NCBI GenBank assembly: GCA_013115125.1 | Contig: JABANN010000187.1 | Span: 1 to 55,139, forward strand | Length of the DNA: 55,139 nt | Source: Perkinsus olseni | Lineage: Eukaryota; Perkinsozoa; Perkinsida | Direction: 5' to 3' | In this document: positions 1-9,077 of the stretch, one piece after another | How positions within the stretch are numbered: position 1 is the stretch's first letter | Layout: each line of letters starts with the position of its first letter | Position numbers and translations under genes: made by a program | The notes under the pieces: generated by a model | Databases searched by the model: none | What the model saw: the letters and a program-made list of their open reading frames with translations, nothing else | Told to the model about the DNA's origin: nothing

Positions 1-521
1 AGAAGAGAGATCGACGTTGGTAAGAGTCCCTTGCTATGGCAGCTTAGGCAGGGTGATCAAGAGTTCAGATTCCTTATGTCCCGAGAAGCCGCATTCACCC
101 CGGCATTCTGGGCATGGGGAAGGTTACACTCCTGGGCGAGTCACAAGCATGAGAGGCCCTAGGCGAAGCTCTCACACTGCATACCGTCAAACGAGATAGT
201 TTCCGTACCCGACAGCAACACTTGCTAGTTGTTTCATCGTAGTTGTCACATTTCGATACAGTACTGTTTCAACCAAAGTTTCTCCACAATCGTGGGTTCT
301 TCTGTTCAAGTGGAGAAACGATCTCCCGCAAAAGCTGCACTCACTTCTCACCGACAGAGGAACAAAACACGAAGTGGAAGTTTACGTAAAGAAACTATTC
401 CCATACTCGAACACACAAAGAAATAGAAGGCATCACATCATCTCTATCAGATTATAAGAAGAGAAATATTTTGTGACATACCGATGCTTGTCAAAAATGA
501 GACCTTATCACCATGAGAGTT

Positions 522-1274
522 CTAACGGAAGCCGAACCAGCTGAAGAAGCCACCTCCTGGCGCCGCGGTAGTGTTGGTCACATTAGAGGCACTCGCGGTC
601 GTCCAAGCCGGAGCGCCAGTACCGGCAGCAGCAGTGGGCACGTAGATATTAGCAACAGCGGGCTCAATCTTGACGGTCGAGTAGCCACTGACTGGAGGCA
701 TCGAGGGCTGACCTTGTCCCGGGCTTCCGCCAGGCATTGCCTTGGCGGGAGTAGTCCTGTTATACACAGGGAGGAGAGGCATGGTCGAGGGCTCGTTGGG
801 GACTGTCGGTTGGACCGGACCCATGGCGAAGTGACACTCGAAAGGCTCACCGGTACAGTTGGGGTCGGACTGATGGCACAGACTCCCGTCATACATCTTC
901 AGTATGCCGAAGCAAATAGGAGGGTCTTGCCACGATTTACAGTAAGAGCCCCACGCAGAGTCCTTGCACCCGACGAGACGGTCGCAAACGTCTTGGCAAG
1001 TCGTAAGTGGATAGTCGGTGCACTTCACAGGCTCGAGGGAAGCGTCATCGCAACCATCAGCACCACCGGGCTGATAGCAGAAGGCATTGCCTTTGTGGTA
1101 GAGGCCGAAGCACATGCCGTTGTTCTTGCAGTAGGACTGGTCACAGCCCATTGTCTGGTTGCACGCCATACTGCACGTGTCCATGCCACCGCTCTGCGAT
1201 GCCACGATGCCCGGACTCTGACCACCAAAGGCGACGGTTGAGACTAGCAGGGAACCGGCTAGGATCGAACGCAT
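522..1274 (-). CDS. Secreted Cys-rich modular protein (member 1)
   Basis: Single-exon ORF of 250 aa, read from the ATG at 1274, which begins MRSILAGSLL; an upstream in-frame TTG is ignored. Residues 1-20 look like a signal peptide. Two Cys-rich modules follow. Module A (about 35-85) carries GCDQSYCK, CFGLYHKG and CDD. Module B (about 90-145) carries GSYCKSW, CFGIL and ends GEPFEC. The rest is a Pro/Thr/Ser/Ala-rich tail ending FFSWFGFR. The same modules occur in the genes at 2119-3468, 47182-48231 and 48916-49473, so this is a real family. A pyrimidine-rich AG precedes the ATG. I do not recognise the fold. An extracellular or surface role is inferred from the signal peptide and paired cysteines. 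Confidence 0.8.
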   Translation of the reverse strand: MRSILAGSLLVSTVAFGGQSPGIVASQSGGMDTCSMACNQTMGCDQSYCKNNGMCFGLYHKGNAFCYQPGGADGCDDASLEPVKCTDYPLTTCQDVCDRLVGCKDSAWGSYCKSWQDPPICFGILKMYDGSLCHQSDPNCTGEPFECHFAMGPVQPTVPNEPSTMPLLPVYNRTTPAKAMPGGSPGQGQPSMPPVSGYSTVKIEPAVANIYVPTAAAGTGAPAWTTASASNVTNTTAAPGGGFFSWFGFR

Positions 1275-1430
1275 GAGAAACAAAATAACCTGAAGAAGTA
1301 TGACTTACCAAAACCACTCCCAAGTTTACTGATGTCAACTGACGAGTCGGCACATTCAGAAGTTCTCAACCTCCGCTCAGTTCTCACTGCACTGACGCTA
1401 TAGAAACGCTTGTGCGGTGGCATCACAAGA

Positions 1431-1874
1431 ATGGAGCTCGACAACCTTGAAGCACTCAAGGGTGTCTGGGCCGTATCACAACCTGCGCTAGTGGCGTGTG
1501 TCCTTGATAAAAGGTCAAACATACGGAGAGTTTTGTCCCGTTTTGCCGAGTGTTACGGAAATACCCAAATTACACAACGTGCAACCCATCGTAGGAAGAC
1601 TTTCTCACTAAGAAGGCCTTCACTGGATGTACATGTCCGTGCAAAAATTGACACCACTCAGCTGAAAGAGGAGCTAGACGGTTGTGTGGCGGGTAGTGTC
1701 CCTTTTGCGTTTGCACTCTGCGACGAGTCTCCACCCATCACGCCGTCAACCACACGAACTACAAGTGTCACTACTGCGACGACGAATACCAGTATAGTGC
1801 ATGTGAGCTTCATTTCACCTCTCACTCAATTTCCCAATAACATTCTCAGAGATACAGACCCAGAGTTACTATGA
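1431..1874 (+). CDS. Possible small ORF, unrecognised
   Basis: An open frame of 147 aa from ATG 1431 lies between two minus-strand genes. Its C-terminal third is Thr-rich (many TTR/TTA/TTN). No domain, signal peptide or membrane segment is evident. It is on the opposite strand from its neighbours and may be fortuitous. Confidence 0.2.
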   Translation: MELDNLEALKGVWAVSQPALVACVLDKRSNIRRVLSRFAECYGNTQITQRATHRRKTFSLRRPSLDVHVRAKIDTTQLKEELDGCVAGSVPFAFALCDESPPITPSTTRTTSVTTATTNTSIVHVSFISPLTQFPNNILRDTDPELL

Positions 1875-2118
1875 GCTCAACAGCACTTAGCGGGGAACTA
1901 ACGGCTACACACTAGATGTATTATTGGATATTGGGAGCACTACCGACTTTACAGATTGAAATTGAAAACGCACTTGAATATTGGACTCACTTGGTGTGAG
2001 GAATCGTGCTAATCAGAACAGCAAAATCTTTACAGATTGAATCAACAGAGGACAATGTCTCAGTTGCCTGATCCTGACTCCCAGCTCCAGGGACATGTTC
2101 CGCCGAACCACCAATGAT

Positions 2119-3468
2119 TTACACCATCGGAGTTACAGTCGTCTCCACTGGAGCCTCGGTGGTCTCAGCAGGGGCCTCAGTCGTCTTCATTGGAACCTCA
2201 GTCGTCTCCACTGGAGCCTCGGTGGTCTCAGCAGGGGCCTCAGTCGTCTCAGCAGGGGCCTCAGTCGTCTCAGCAGGGGCCTCAGTCGTCTCCATTGGGG
2301 CCTCGGTAGTCTCAGAAGGGGCCTGAGTCGTCTCCACTGGAGCCTCGGTGGTCTCAGCAGGGGCCTCAGTCGTCTCAGCAGGGGCCTCGGTAGTCACAGC
2401 AGGGGCCTCAGTCGTCTCCACTGGAGCCTCAGTCGTCTCAGCAGCGGCCTCAGTAGTCAAGGCAGGGGCTTCGGTAGTCTCAGTAGGGGCCTCGGCCTCG
2501 GAGCATCCAACAGGTCTACCATCACAGTCGTCGCCAGAAGAATAGCAGTAACCTCCCTCGACAGCTGTTATCCCGAAACATACAGATGGGGCGAGCCAGG
2601 TCTTGCAGTAGGAGCCGGATGCCGAGTCTCGGCATGGGCCATACTGATTGCAGATTTCCATGCATCCTTGCGAAACCTCAACAGGGATGTCATTGGCCTC
2701 AGCCGGAGCCTCAGTCGTCTCAGCCGGAGCCTCAGTCGTCTCAGCCGGAGCCTCAGTCGTCTCAGCCGGAGCCTCAGTCGTCTCAGCCGGAGCCTCAGTA
2801 GTCTCAGCCGGAGCCTCAGTAGTCTCAGCCGGAGCCTCAGTAGTCTCAGCCGGAGCCTCAGTAGTCTCGACAGGAGCCTCAGTAGTCTCGACAGGAGCCT
2901 CAGTAGTCTCGACAGGGGTCTCGGTGGTCTCGGACGCGGCTCCCGTTGTCTCGACGGGCATCATAGTAGTCTGCATGGCCGGAGCCTCAGTAGTGTCCTC
3001 CTCGTCGGGCAGCTCCGTGATCCCGTCAATGCTGTCCCCCTCAGCAACACCCTCATCAGAGCAAACATAGGGTTCACCATCACAGGTTTCGGCTTCGCCA
3101 CCATAGCAGATCGATCCGTCAGATTTCACTTTAATGCCGAAGCAAACCGGCGGGTCGGCCCAGGTCTTACAGTAGGACCCGGACTCCGATGACAAGCAGT
3201 CCTCGATCGAGTTGCAGGCATCAAAGCAATTCGAGGCCGGTCCGTAATGGCATGACACGGGAGTCAGGTAGGTGTCGTCGCAGTCTGAATCCACCCCATA
3301 AAAACACGTGGTCTCGCTCTTGTGGTAGAGGCCATGGCACAGACCACTGCTCTTACAATAGGATACGTCACAACCAGCTGTAGCTTCACAGACTACACCA
3401 CATCTGTCGTGACCAGAGACACCAGTCGCGTAGAGGGCAAGACCGGCAAGGATGAGATAGAGGGACAT
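2119..3468 (-). CDS. Secreted Cys-rich protein with mucin-like repeats (member 2)
   Basis: Single-exon ORF of 449 aa from the ATG at 3468 (MSLYLILAGL, signal peptide), preceded by a pyrimidine-rich CAG acceptor-like site. Order of parts: module A (GCDVSYCK, CHGLYHK, CDD); module B (GSYCKTW, CFGIK); a repeat block of about 80 aa made of ETTEAPA heptads; a second module B (GSYCKTW, CFGIT); and a second, longer heptad block to the stop. The Thr-rich blocks would be heavily O-glycosylated stalks if secreted. It has the same modules as members 1, 3 and 4, but lacks the C-terminal WCG domain of members 3 and 4. Function unknown. Confidence 0.82.
   Translation of the reverse strand: MSLYLILAGLALYATGVSGHDRCGVVCEATAGCDVSYCKSSGLCHGLYHKSETTCFYGVDSDCDDTYLTPVSCHYGPASNCFDACNSIEDCLSSESGSYCKTWADPPVCFGIKVKSDGSICYGGEAETCDGEPYVCSDEGVAEGDSIDGITELPDEEDTTEAPAMQTTMMPVETTGAASETTETPVETTEAPVETTEAPVETTEAPAETTEAPAETTEAPAETTEAPAETTEAPAETTEAPAETTEAPAETTEAPAEANDIPVEVSQGCMEICNQYGPCRDSASGSYCKTWLAPSVCFGITAVEGGYCYSSGDDCDGRPVGCSEAEAPTETTEAPALTTEAAAETTEAPVETTEAPAVTTEAPAETTEAPAETTEAPVETTQAPSETTEAPMETTEAPAETTEAPAETTEAPAETTEAPVETTEVPMKTTEAPAETTEAPVETTVTPMV
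2139..2495. repeat. 21-bp coding tandem repeat, distal block of member 2
   Basis: Degenerate tandem 21-bp units (plus-strand core GCCTCAGTCGTCTCAGCAGG) encode the C-terminal ETTEAPA heptads. Units vary (Ala/Val/Met/Ser/Leu at the variable position), so this block is older than the 2.7-2.9 kb one. Confidence 0.85.
2695..2935. repeat. 21-bp coding tandem repeat, proximal block of member 2
   Basis: About eleven 21-bp units (core CAGCCGGAGCCTCAGT) encode consecutive ETTEAPA heptads. Most copies differ only at one synonymous site, so the array was expanded or homogenised recently. Confidence 0.85.
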
Positions 3469-3483
3469 TGACGAGGAACGCAC

Positions 3484-4276
3484 AAGCTGAAAAGATGAAC
3501 GTTAGGGCCATCGCCGATGAGGAGAAGCGAACCGGCTCATAGCCGAGCAAGAAGCATAGCATAGCGGATGTTTGAGGGTACGAATATAGAGGAGCGTTTC
3601 AGATGTTCCACGGTAGATCTCGCCCGCCTCGGTACGCCACGAAACGTTTGAACTTACCCTGACATGAGATGCCCCAGCTGGTATGCAGCTATTCAAGACA
3701 GGAGGCCCCTCTCACTACCTCCTCACTCAAGAGGGAGCAAAAAAACTTGGGAAGCTCAGGTAAAATCGTTTCGCTATGAGAGTGGGAGGCTATTAGTTTA
3801 CTTCCGTCACTTGGATGAAAACTCTAGGCCCGAGGTCACACAAACATGGATTGACAACGCAAGGGCTGCCAGACGTTAATTGACGAGGGGGTCATCCTTA
3901 AGTGATTGCGCTAAGCTATTCAACTCCCCGGATGATGAAAAACCTTCCGGGCGAACCGAGGCGAAGACTGCACCAGCGGGGTCTCGCCATACCAGGAATA
4001 CGGCATGGAACCTGACATGCAGAGTCGACCAACTAGGGGCCCCGCAGAAAACCCTTAGTGATCATCATCACTAGTGGTCCGCGACAGACCAGCGTATGAT
4101 ACGGCATGTTCATGCCTTACCCGATGCTAGGTGGATCTCCTTCAACGACCTCCGCAGTAAAAGTGCTGCCGTCCCTTTCAAGCACTATTTCTCTTCCGGA
4201 CACCGCACGGACAGCTGCCGCCACCAGGGACGTATCTAGGAGAAGGCGAGCTCGATTGACACCATCACGATCGCCG
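3484..4276. other. Interval without a supported gene
   Basis: Short open frames occur on both strands. One on the minus strand (4305-4117) has protein-like composition (LLLDTSLVAAAVRAV) and could be a further 3' exon of the RMI1-like gene, but no phase-compatible junction could be fixed. Nothing else is convincing. Confidence 0.4.
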
Positions 4277-6207
4277 CTAACCTCCTTCGTTAACGGCTCC
4301 CTCATCTTCGGAACCTGTCATATCCCCCCCACAGTTCACATCGTCCAAGGCCTGCATGGGACCAGGATCTGCACTACAGCTGCTCAGCGTGATCGCGCTC
4401 TGCGGTGTGACGTCTATGATAGGTTGGACGTCATCGTGCATCGATTGGGTAACGGATACCACCGACCCTTCAGCAGCAGTCCGTGGTCTCTTCCGCATCG
4501 CTCCGCTCGGTCTCGCCGGTGATGGCGGCAGAACAGACGGGCCGGACTGCGGACGCTTCTTCGGAGGAGTCCGTACGTAGTTGTACAGCAGTCTGGCCCT
4601 GTCGGATTCGGTCACGGAAGGCTCCGCTGTGGCCTGTCCGACCTCCGACGACTCCGTGGTAGACCTAGGAGGGTCGACCAACCCGCTCGGTGGCACCTCC
4701 CCATCCCAATCGACAGTAACCGCACTTGCATCTGGCGCACTTCGGGAATCGACTCGCGTACCATGGCCAACCTCAGGAGGTATCGTGTTTCCGTCAGTAA
4801 GATGTACGGATCTCGGATGACTCGGCATATCAGTCACAGAGGGCGCAGTGGCATGCCTTGACGATTGGCTTTCGCGCGACCCGAGGCTCTGGCTGGGAAT
4901 CACGCCAGCAGCAGATGGGATCCGCTGAAGGGTCGAGCCGGTCACGTGGTTATGTTCCCCAAAAACAGGGAGAGAGGCCGCTCTCCTCAGTGGAGGCGCT
5001 GGTTGATTCATCTGTTGGGTTGAGTTGCTTGCTCGCACCAGCTTATCGTCACCAGGCCGGCTTCCAATCGCCACATTGCCGTTCAAATGCGAGCAGGCAT
5101 CCGTACTTCGACCCATCTCGGCGTCCGCCGACCGCATGCTGCTCTGATTGGCACGGGAGTGCGACCCTTCCCCAGTAAGGGCCGCCCGAGCAGCATTTGC
5201 CGGCATGGCCGTACTGGTAGGCGTACTGGATGCCTCGGAGTCCGTAGGAGAGAGCCGCAGAGGGTCGCCCCCCCGGACGATCTTTTCCGCAAGGCTCTGT
5301 CTGTGTCTGGCCTGGAGCTCCGGACAGGAGCCGCCCAGGAACTTCACGTGGCAGGGATAAAGGAGAACGCAGCTCGCACAAATATCGGGAGAGCCTACCG
5401 ACAAACGAAGAACGGTGATAATAGGATGGCCACTTGAGCTCACCTGAGATCATCAGCTTGGCACCCGGCAACATGCTCAGCTGCTGCGGTATGTCCACAA
5501 TAGGGACAACCTCGATGGCTGTTACTCTGCGGCAACCATCGGTTAATATCATCTTCAGTACTCGATTCTTAGACGCTCCAGTACCTGTGAGCAGCAGTCA
5601 AGGAGAAAGAGAGTGACACCACAGGACGCAAAACGTAACGAAAGGGTGGCCCTAATGCCCCTTCCCTAACTGTCACTAGCCTGGCCCACCACGGCATCCT
5701 CTGTGTCATCAGCGAACGGATCGGAGGGAGTAGCAGCAGTTAACTGGTGGAACTTAACCGGCTTGGATACATCCACGAAATCCTCGATCATTACAAGGTG
5801 CTTCCCTGGAAGAACCTGCGGTGGCCGTACTGCCTCGCGTACTGATGCGTCGAAGCATACGATCGACTAACTCCTTGAAACCAGGTCGAAAAGAGGCCAC
5901 TGGAATATCGCAGTCCTGCAGCAGCATACAAATTATCAGCAATAGTAAATATGTGCTCATTAGAGATTTATTACGAAGAAAGACCTACTACCCCTTGGGG
6001 TCCAATCTCGGGCAGCGAGCCCGCCATCACACAACGGCCCATATGGCTATTCATCAGAGATTCGAAGCCAGCAGCGCTCTGATCAGGGCTCAACAGGTTA
6101 ACAACGGAAAAGTAGCATAAACTCACATCATCATCATCATCACCAACACGAGCCACCCATTCAGGCCTCGCTGTCAAGCCTAGTTCAGCAAGCTTCGACG
6201 TGAGCAT
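4277..6207 (-). CDS. RMI1: RMI1-like subunit of the RecQ/topoisomerase III complex
   Basis: Six exons: 6207-6127, 6078-about 5994, 5915-5868, 5815-5677, 5584-5444 and 5394-4277. Junctions are in phase except that the exon 3 donor (GTCGAT) is weak. The product starts MLTSKLAELGLTARPEW, the WL/W motif region of RMI1. It then gives LPGKHLVMIEDFVDVSKP, the DUF1767-to-OB strand, and VLKMILTDGCRRV, IPQQLSMLPGAKLMISG and HVKFLGG, the hallmark LTDG, PPGTK and V.VLGG of the RMI1 OB fold. About 340 residues of Ser/Pro/Arg-rich, apparently disordered tail follow. Family role: RMI1 stabilises TopoIII and helps dissolve double Holliday junctions. No second OB domain is visible in the last exon. Confidence 0.78.
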
Positions 6208-6486
6208 GAACCAAGCACAAAGTAATAAAACTGAGAGGATACTCGAGCGTGGCGGGGAACAACGTATTCTAACATGATTCCATCCGCCGAATCAAAGACA
6301 CTGATGACGATACGTTGCTCGTAGGCAAAGAAGAGTGTAAGCGGGAGGCAACGACGCTATACCACAGGATAGCTGTAACGTTCGTACCCACATCGCGATG
6401 GACGGTACTGGAACGAGTGAACCCAGGATACAGTCATGAGCACTCGGCTCTCATAATGACAAGCAGTAGATTCTCGTGTATATAAA

Positions 6487-7139
6487 TTCAGCCGGATCTT
6501 TTCGGATCTTTGGCGACCTTCAACCTCGGAACCCTTTCTCCCACTTTCGGGAACCTGACGGTTGGCCAGTTGGGCACTTATCACTCCGCCGATCTCGCCT
6601 TTGTATTCAAAGAGTTCGGTGAGGATCCGGCTAACTTCTCCCAACCTGGCCTGTCCTTGTTGTCATCGGACACGTTCATGGCCCACCCTCCTCGAGAACG
6701 TGGCGACACCTTCCACCATGTCAGCGACGCCATCTCGTGTATGTGGGGCCATATGGCCGCCCATGGAACCCCAGCAGGCTTGCGACAATACTGCCCAGGG
6801 TTACCGAATGGATCTATCCCTCCCTGGTTGCCATTCAACTCTCGCCTCGATCGCTCCCCGGCCCAAGGAACTTACATGCACATTGGCAATGTGCTCAGCA
6901 TGCAGTCATGGAGACTCAACAACCTCTACCCCGATAATGAGATGCCGTCGATTGAACTATGTCAGTGGTGGGACGAACACCCGTTCGGGTTCCACGATCT
7001 GCGCGCCGACATTCAGACAACTACCACAACACTTCCAGTCGGTCCTTCCCAGCCTACATCCTCTGCCCAGCGCCAGGCTTGCTACGGAGTTTTCGAGCTC
7101 CTGGTAGTATCATTTGTAATTTTCTCATGTCTGTCGTGA
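6487..7139 (+). pseudogene. C-terminal fragment of a type-B carboxylesterase
   Basis: Open frame of about 215 aa with no ATG at its start, opening just after an acceptor-like AAATTCAG. It contains GTYHSADLAFVF, the family segment bearing the catalytic His, and later WGHMAAHGTP, the conserved W..fA..G.P segment. The Ser elbow (GESAG) and catalytic Glu regions of the roughly 500-aa family are absent upstream in any plus frame. The end is Thr/Ser-rich and then hydrophobic (VFELLVVSFVIFSCLS), like a GPI-anchor signal. It is a plus-strand piece inside a minus-strand gene block, so it is either a truncated relic or the last exon of a gene whose remainder was lost. Confidence 0.6.
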
Positions 7140-7447
7140 GAGGCCGGCAAGAGGTTTGCCCGTTGTAGCCGGATGGCCCAAAGCTCGGCATTGCTGGTCG
7201 CCAAACCGGCCAAACGAGCCAGGTTGGCCCTTGCCGAGCCAGTGAGCCCTACTTTCTTATCCGTCGGCTATACTGGCTATGCTATTTTCATTCTGGCAAG
7301 TTATCGGTTTTGTTCTGAACAGTAATAGGTAAAACGGTCGTTGAAGTGCTGCCCCCTGCAGACCATCTAGAGTTTAGGTGGAAATCTTCGAGACATCGGA
7401 GATTTGGAAATTTTCTCGAAAATCGGGAAACGGAAATCTGGGGAAAC

Positions 7448-7535
7448 CAATATATCGCGAACCCATATATCGTCGATATATATGGTGCAACGGCGCTCAG
7501 GGCCTGATGCCGAGCGCCCCTAGTGATCACAACGC
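7448..7535. repeat. Short palindromic cluster
   Basis: An AT-rich palindromic stretch around ATATATCGTCGATATATAT is followed by a GGCGCTC...GAGCGCC hairpin. No gene is seen here. It may be part of the adjoining transposon debris. Confidence 0.4.
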
Positions 7536-7699
7536 AACTAATCAATAGGAGGAGCGGCTCTGCTGGCCCAGCGACACTAAAAGAACATCCACCATTGGTC
7601 CGTTGCCAACGGACCGTTGGTCTTGAGCTACCGGATATCGGCCCTCTGGAGATCCTCAAAGACCTCTCGATATAGAATCACGATCGTCGAACGGCAACC

Positions 7700-8040
7700 T
7701 GCTGCACACTCTTCGACGTACACCGTATGTTGGCTCTCCATTCACATGTTGTCTGTGAGCCACACAGCAGAAGCATCCCCTCAATCGGAGCTACCGACCA
7801 AGCAACAGTATCCAACAACGGAGTGCATGACATGCAGTGCATGTGGCCCGGGAGAAACCACGACGTCAGGATCTTCACCAAGAGTCGCTATCCCGACACC
7901 TTGAAGACATACTCCATTATGCAATGATGGGGGACTCTGCCTTACCCTGTGGCCCAGTCTGTCTTACCCGTTACCGTCATGGTTGCATAAAGGACCTGTC
8001 TGGCAGGCAGCATCTGCCACGCAATAACGATACCAGAGAC
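7700..8040 (+). mobile_element. PIF/Harbinger-type transposase remnant
   Basis: One frame reads GVHDMQCMWPGRNHDVRIF then SRYPDTLK, matching the DDE-domain segment of Harbinger (DDE_Tnp_4) transposases: a P-G-s/r-x-H-D motif with the second catalytic Asp. Shifted by a frame, MMGDSALPCGPVCLTRYR matches the following l.GD.gYPl..wl.tPyr segment. Stops and a frame change separate the pieces, so the copy is dead. No terminal inverted repeats or target duplications could be assigned. The neighbouring 7140-7700 and 8040-8600 bases hold no gene I can support. Confidence 0.5.
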
Positions 8041-8634
8041 GCTTGTGTTCAGCAGGAACAGTGACCACCCTGACGTAACATAAGCGCTCCCCGGCGAAAC
8101 CTCCGTCTCTATTGCTGCACAAATCTGTTTTGTGTCGGCCTGCAGAGCAGGCCTCTTGCAAAGCCCAGGTCAGCTGGGCAGCTGGGTGAGCTGCGGCTGA
8201 CGGGCAACCCTTGCCGGCTTGCTCGTAGTCGCCGTTGACTAGGTAGTGGATCCGGGCCGCCGGAACATCACGTAGTAGAGAAAAACAGCCGACGTCACGT
8301 CGTGGTGCGGGATGCTCATGCGAGGAAGTCTGCGTTTAAGATGAGTCCACTGTACAGCCTGATGGCACCACCTTCGCGCCATTCGAACGCGTCTCTGACC
8401 GTGTTTCCTCTGCGCGCCATAACCTCATCCCGAGATGCTACGCCGACGTGACGCTCGCGAGGAAAATGGTTCATTCTGGACGAAGGATAACAGAATACTG
8501 TATATTATTAGCTCTGTCCTGTCACGAATGAGAACAATATTATTTTCACTCTCCCGTCCTCATCGGTCGTCCCCCTCTGCAGCGAAGCTCGCAGATTGAA
8601 CGACCTTTATTAGTGATAAGTTATTACCTGGATC

Positions 8635-8673
8635 CTCCACTTGTGGCCTCCACTTGTGGCCTCCACTTGTGGC
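8635..8673. repeat. 13-bp tandem repeat, 3 copies
   Basis: Three exact copies of CTCCACTTGTGGC in tandem. Confidence 0.9.
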
Positions 8674-8721
8674 CTTGTGACTCACAAGGCGTTTTCAGCA
8701 CCTCAGCAACATCTCGCCTTC

Positions 8722-8780
8722 ATTTGTCAGCCTTCCCTCCTTTATTTGTCAGCCTTCCCTCCTTTATTTGTCAGCCTTCT
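8722..8780. repeat. 22-bp tandem repeat, about 2.7 copies
   Basis: Tandem copies of a 22-mer that begins ATTTGTCAGCCTTCCC, in a noncoding stretch upstream of the EDR2_C gene's 3' end. Confidence 0.9.
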
Positions 8781-9077
8781 CCTATGCGCCGTAGAGCCCC
8801 CCTAGCCGTCATACTCTTCGATCAAGCTCTCGGCCAATTCGCCGCGCTTCCTACGGAGTATTTTCAATTCTCTTCATCCACCACCAGCCACCACTGGTGG
8901 CCCACCAGGGAGGCAGGGATGGTAAGATCAGTAACCACTCTCAACTCAAAAAAGCCACAACTCTTTCCAGTAACCTATGATATGAGCTGCCGAAGCTGCA
9001 TTGCAATAGAATCGGCAGACTTGAAAGAGGCCAAAAAATATTTGGTGTTTCATCGGCACTAACAAGGCCAGTCACAA

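Noticed and set aside
2095-3192. Long Ser/Arg/Leu- and Ala/Ser/Val-repeat frames on the plus strand
   Set aside because: They are the antisense readings of the ETTEAPA repeats of member 2. The minus frame has the signal peptide and conserved Cys modules. The same holds for the minus-strand frame over member 3's repeats at 47.6-48.0 kb.
3664-4080. Possible mobile-element coding remnant
   Set aside because: A few phrases looked vaguely polymerase-like, but no catalytic motif or ends were found, so no element is claimed.
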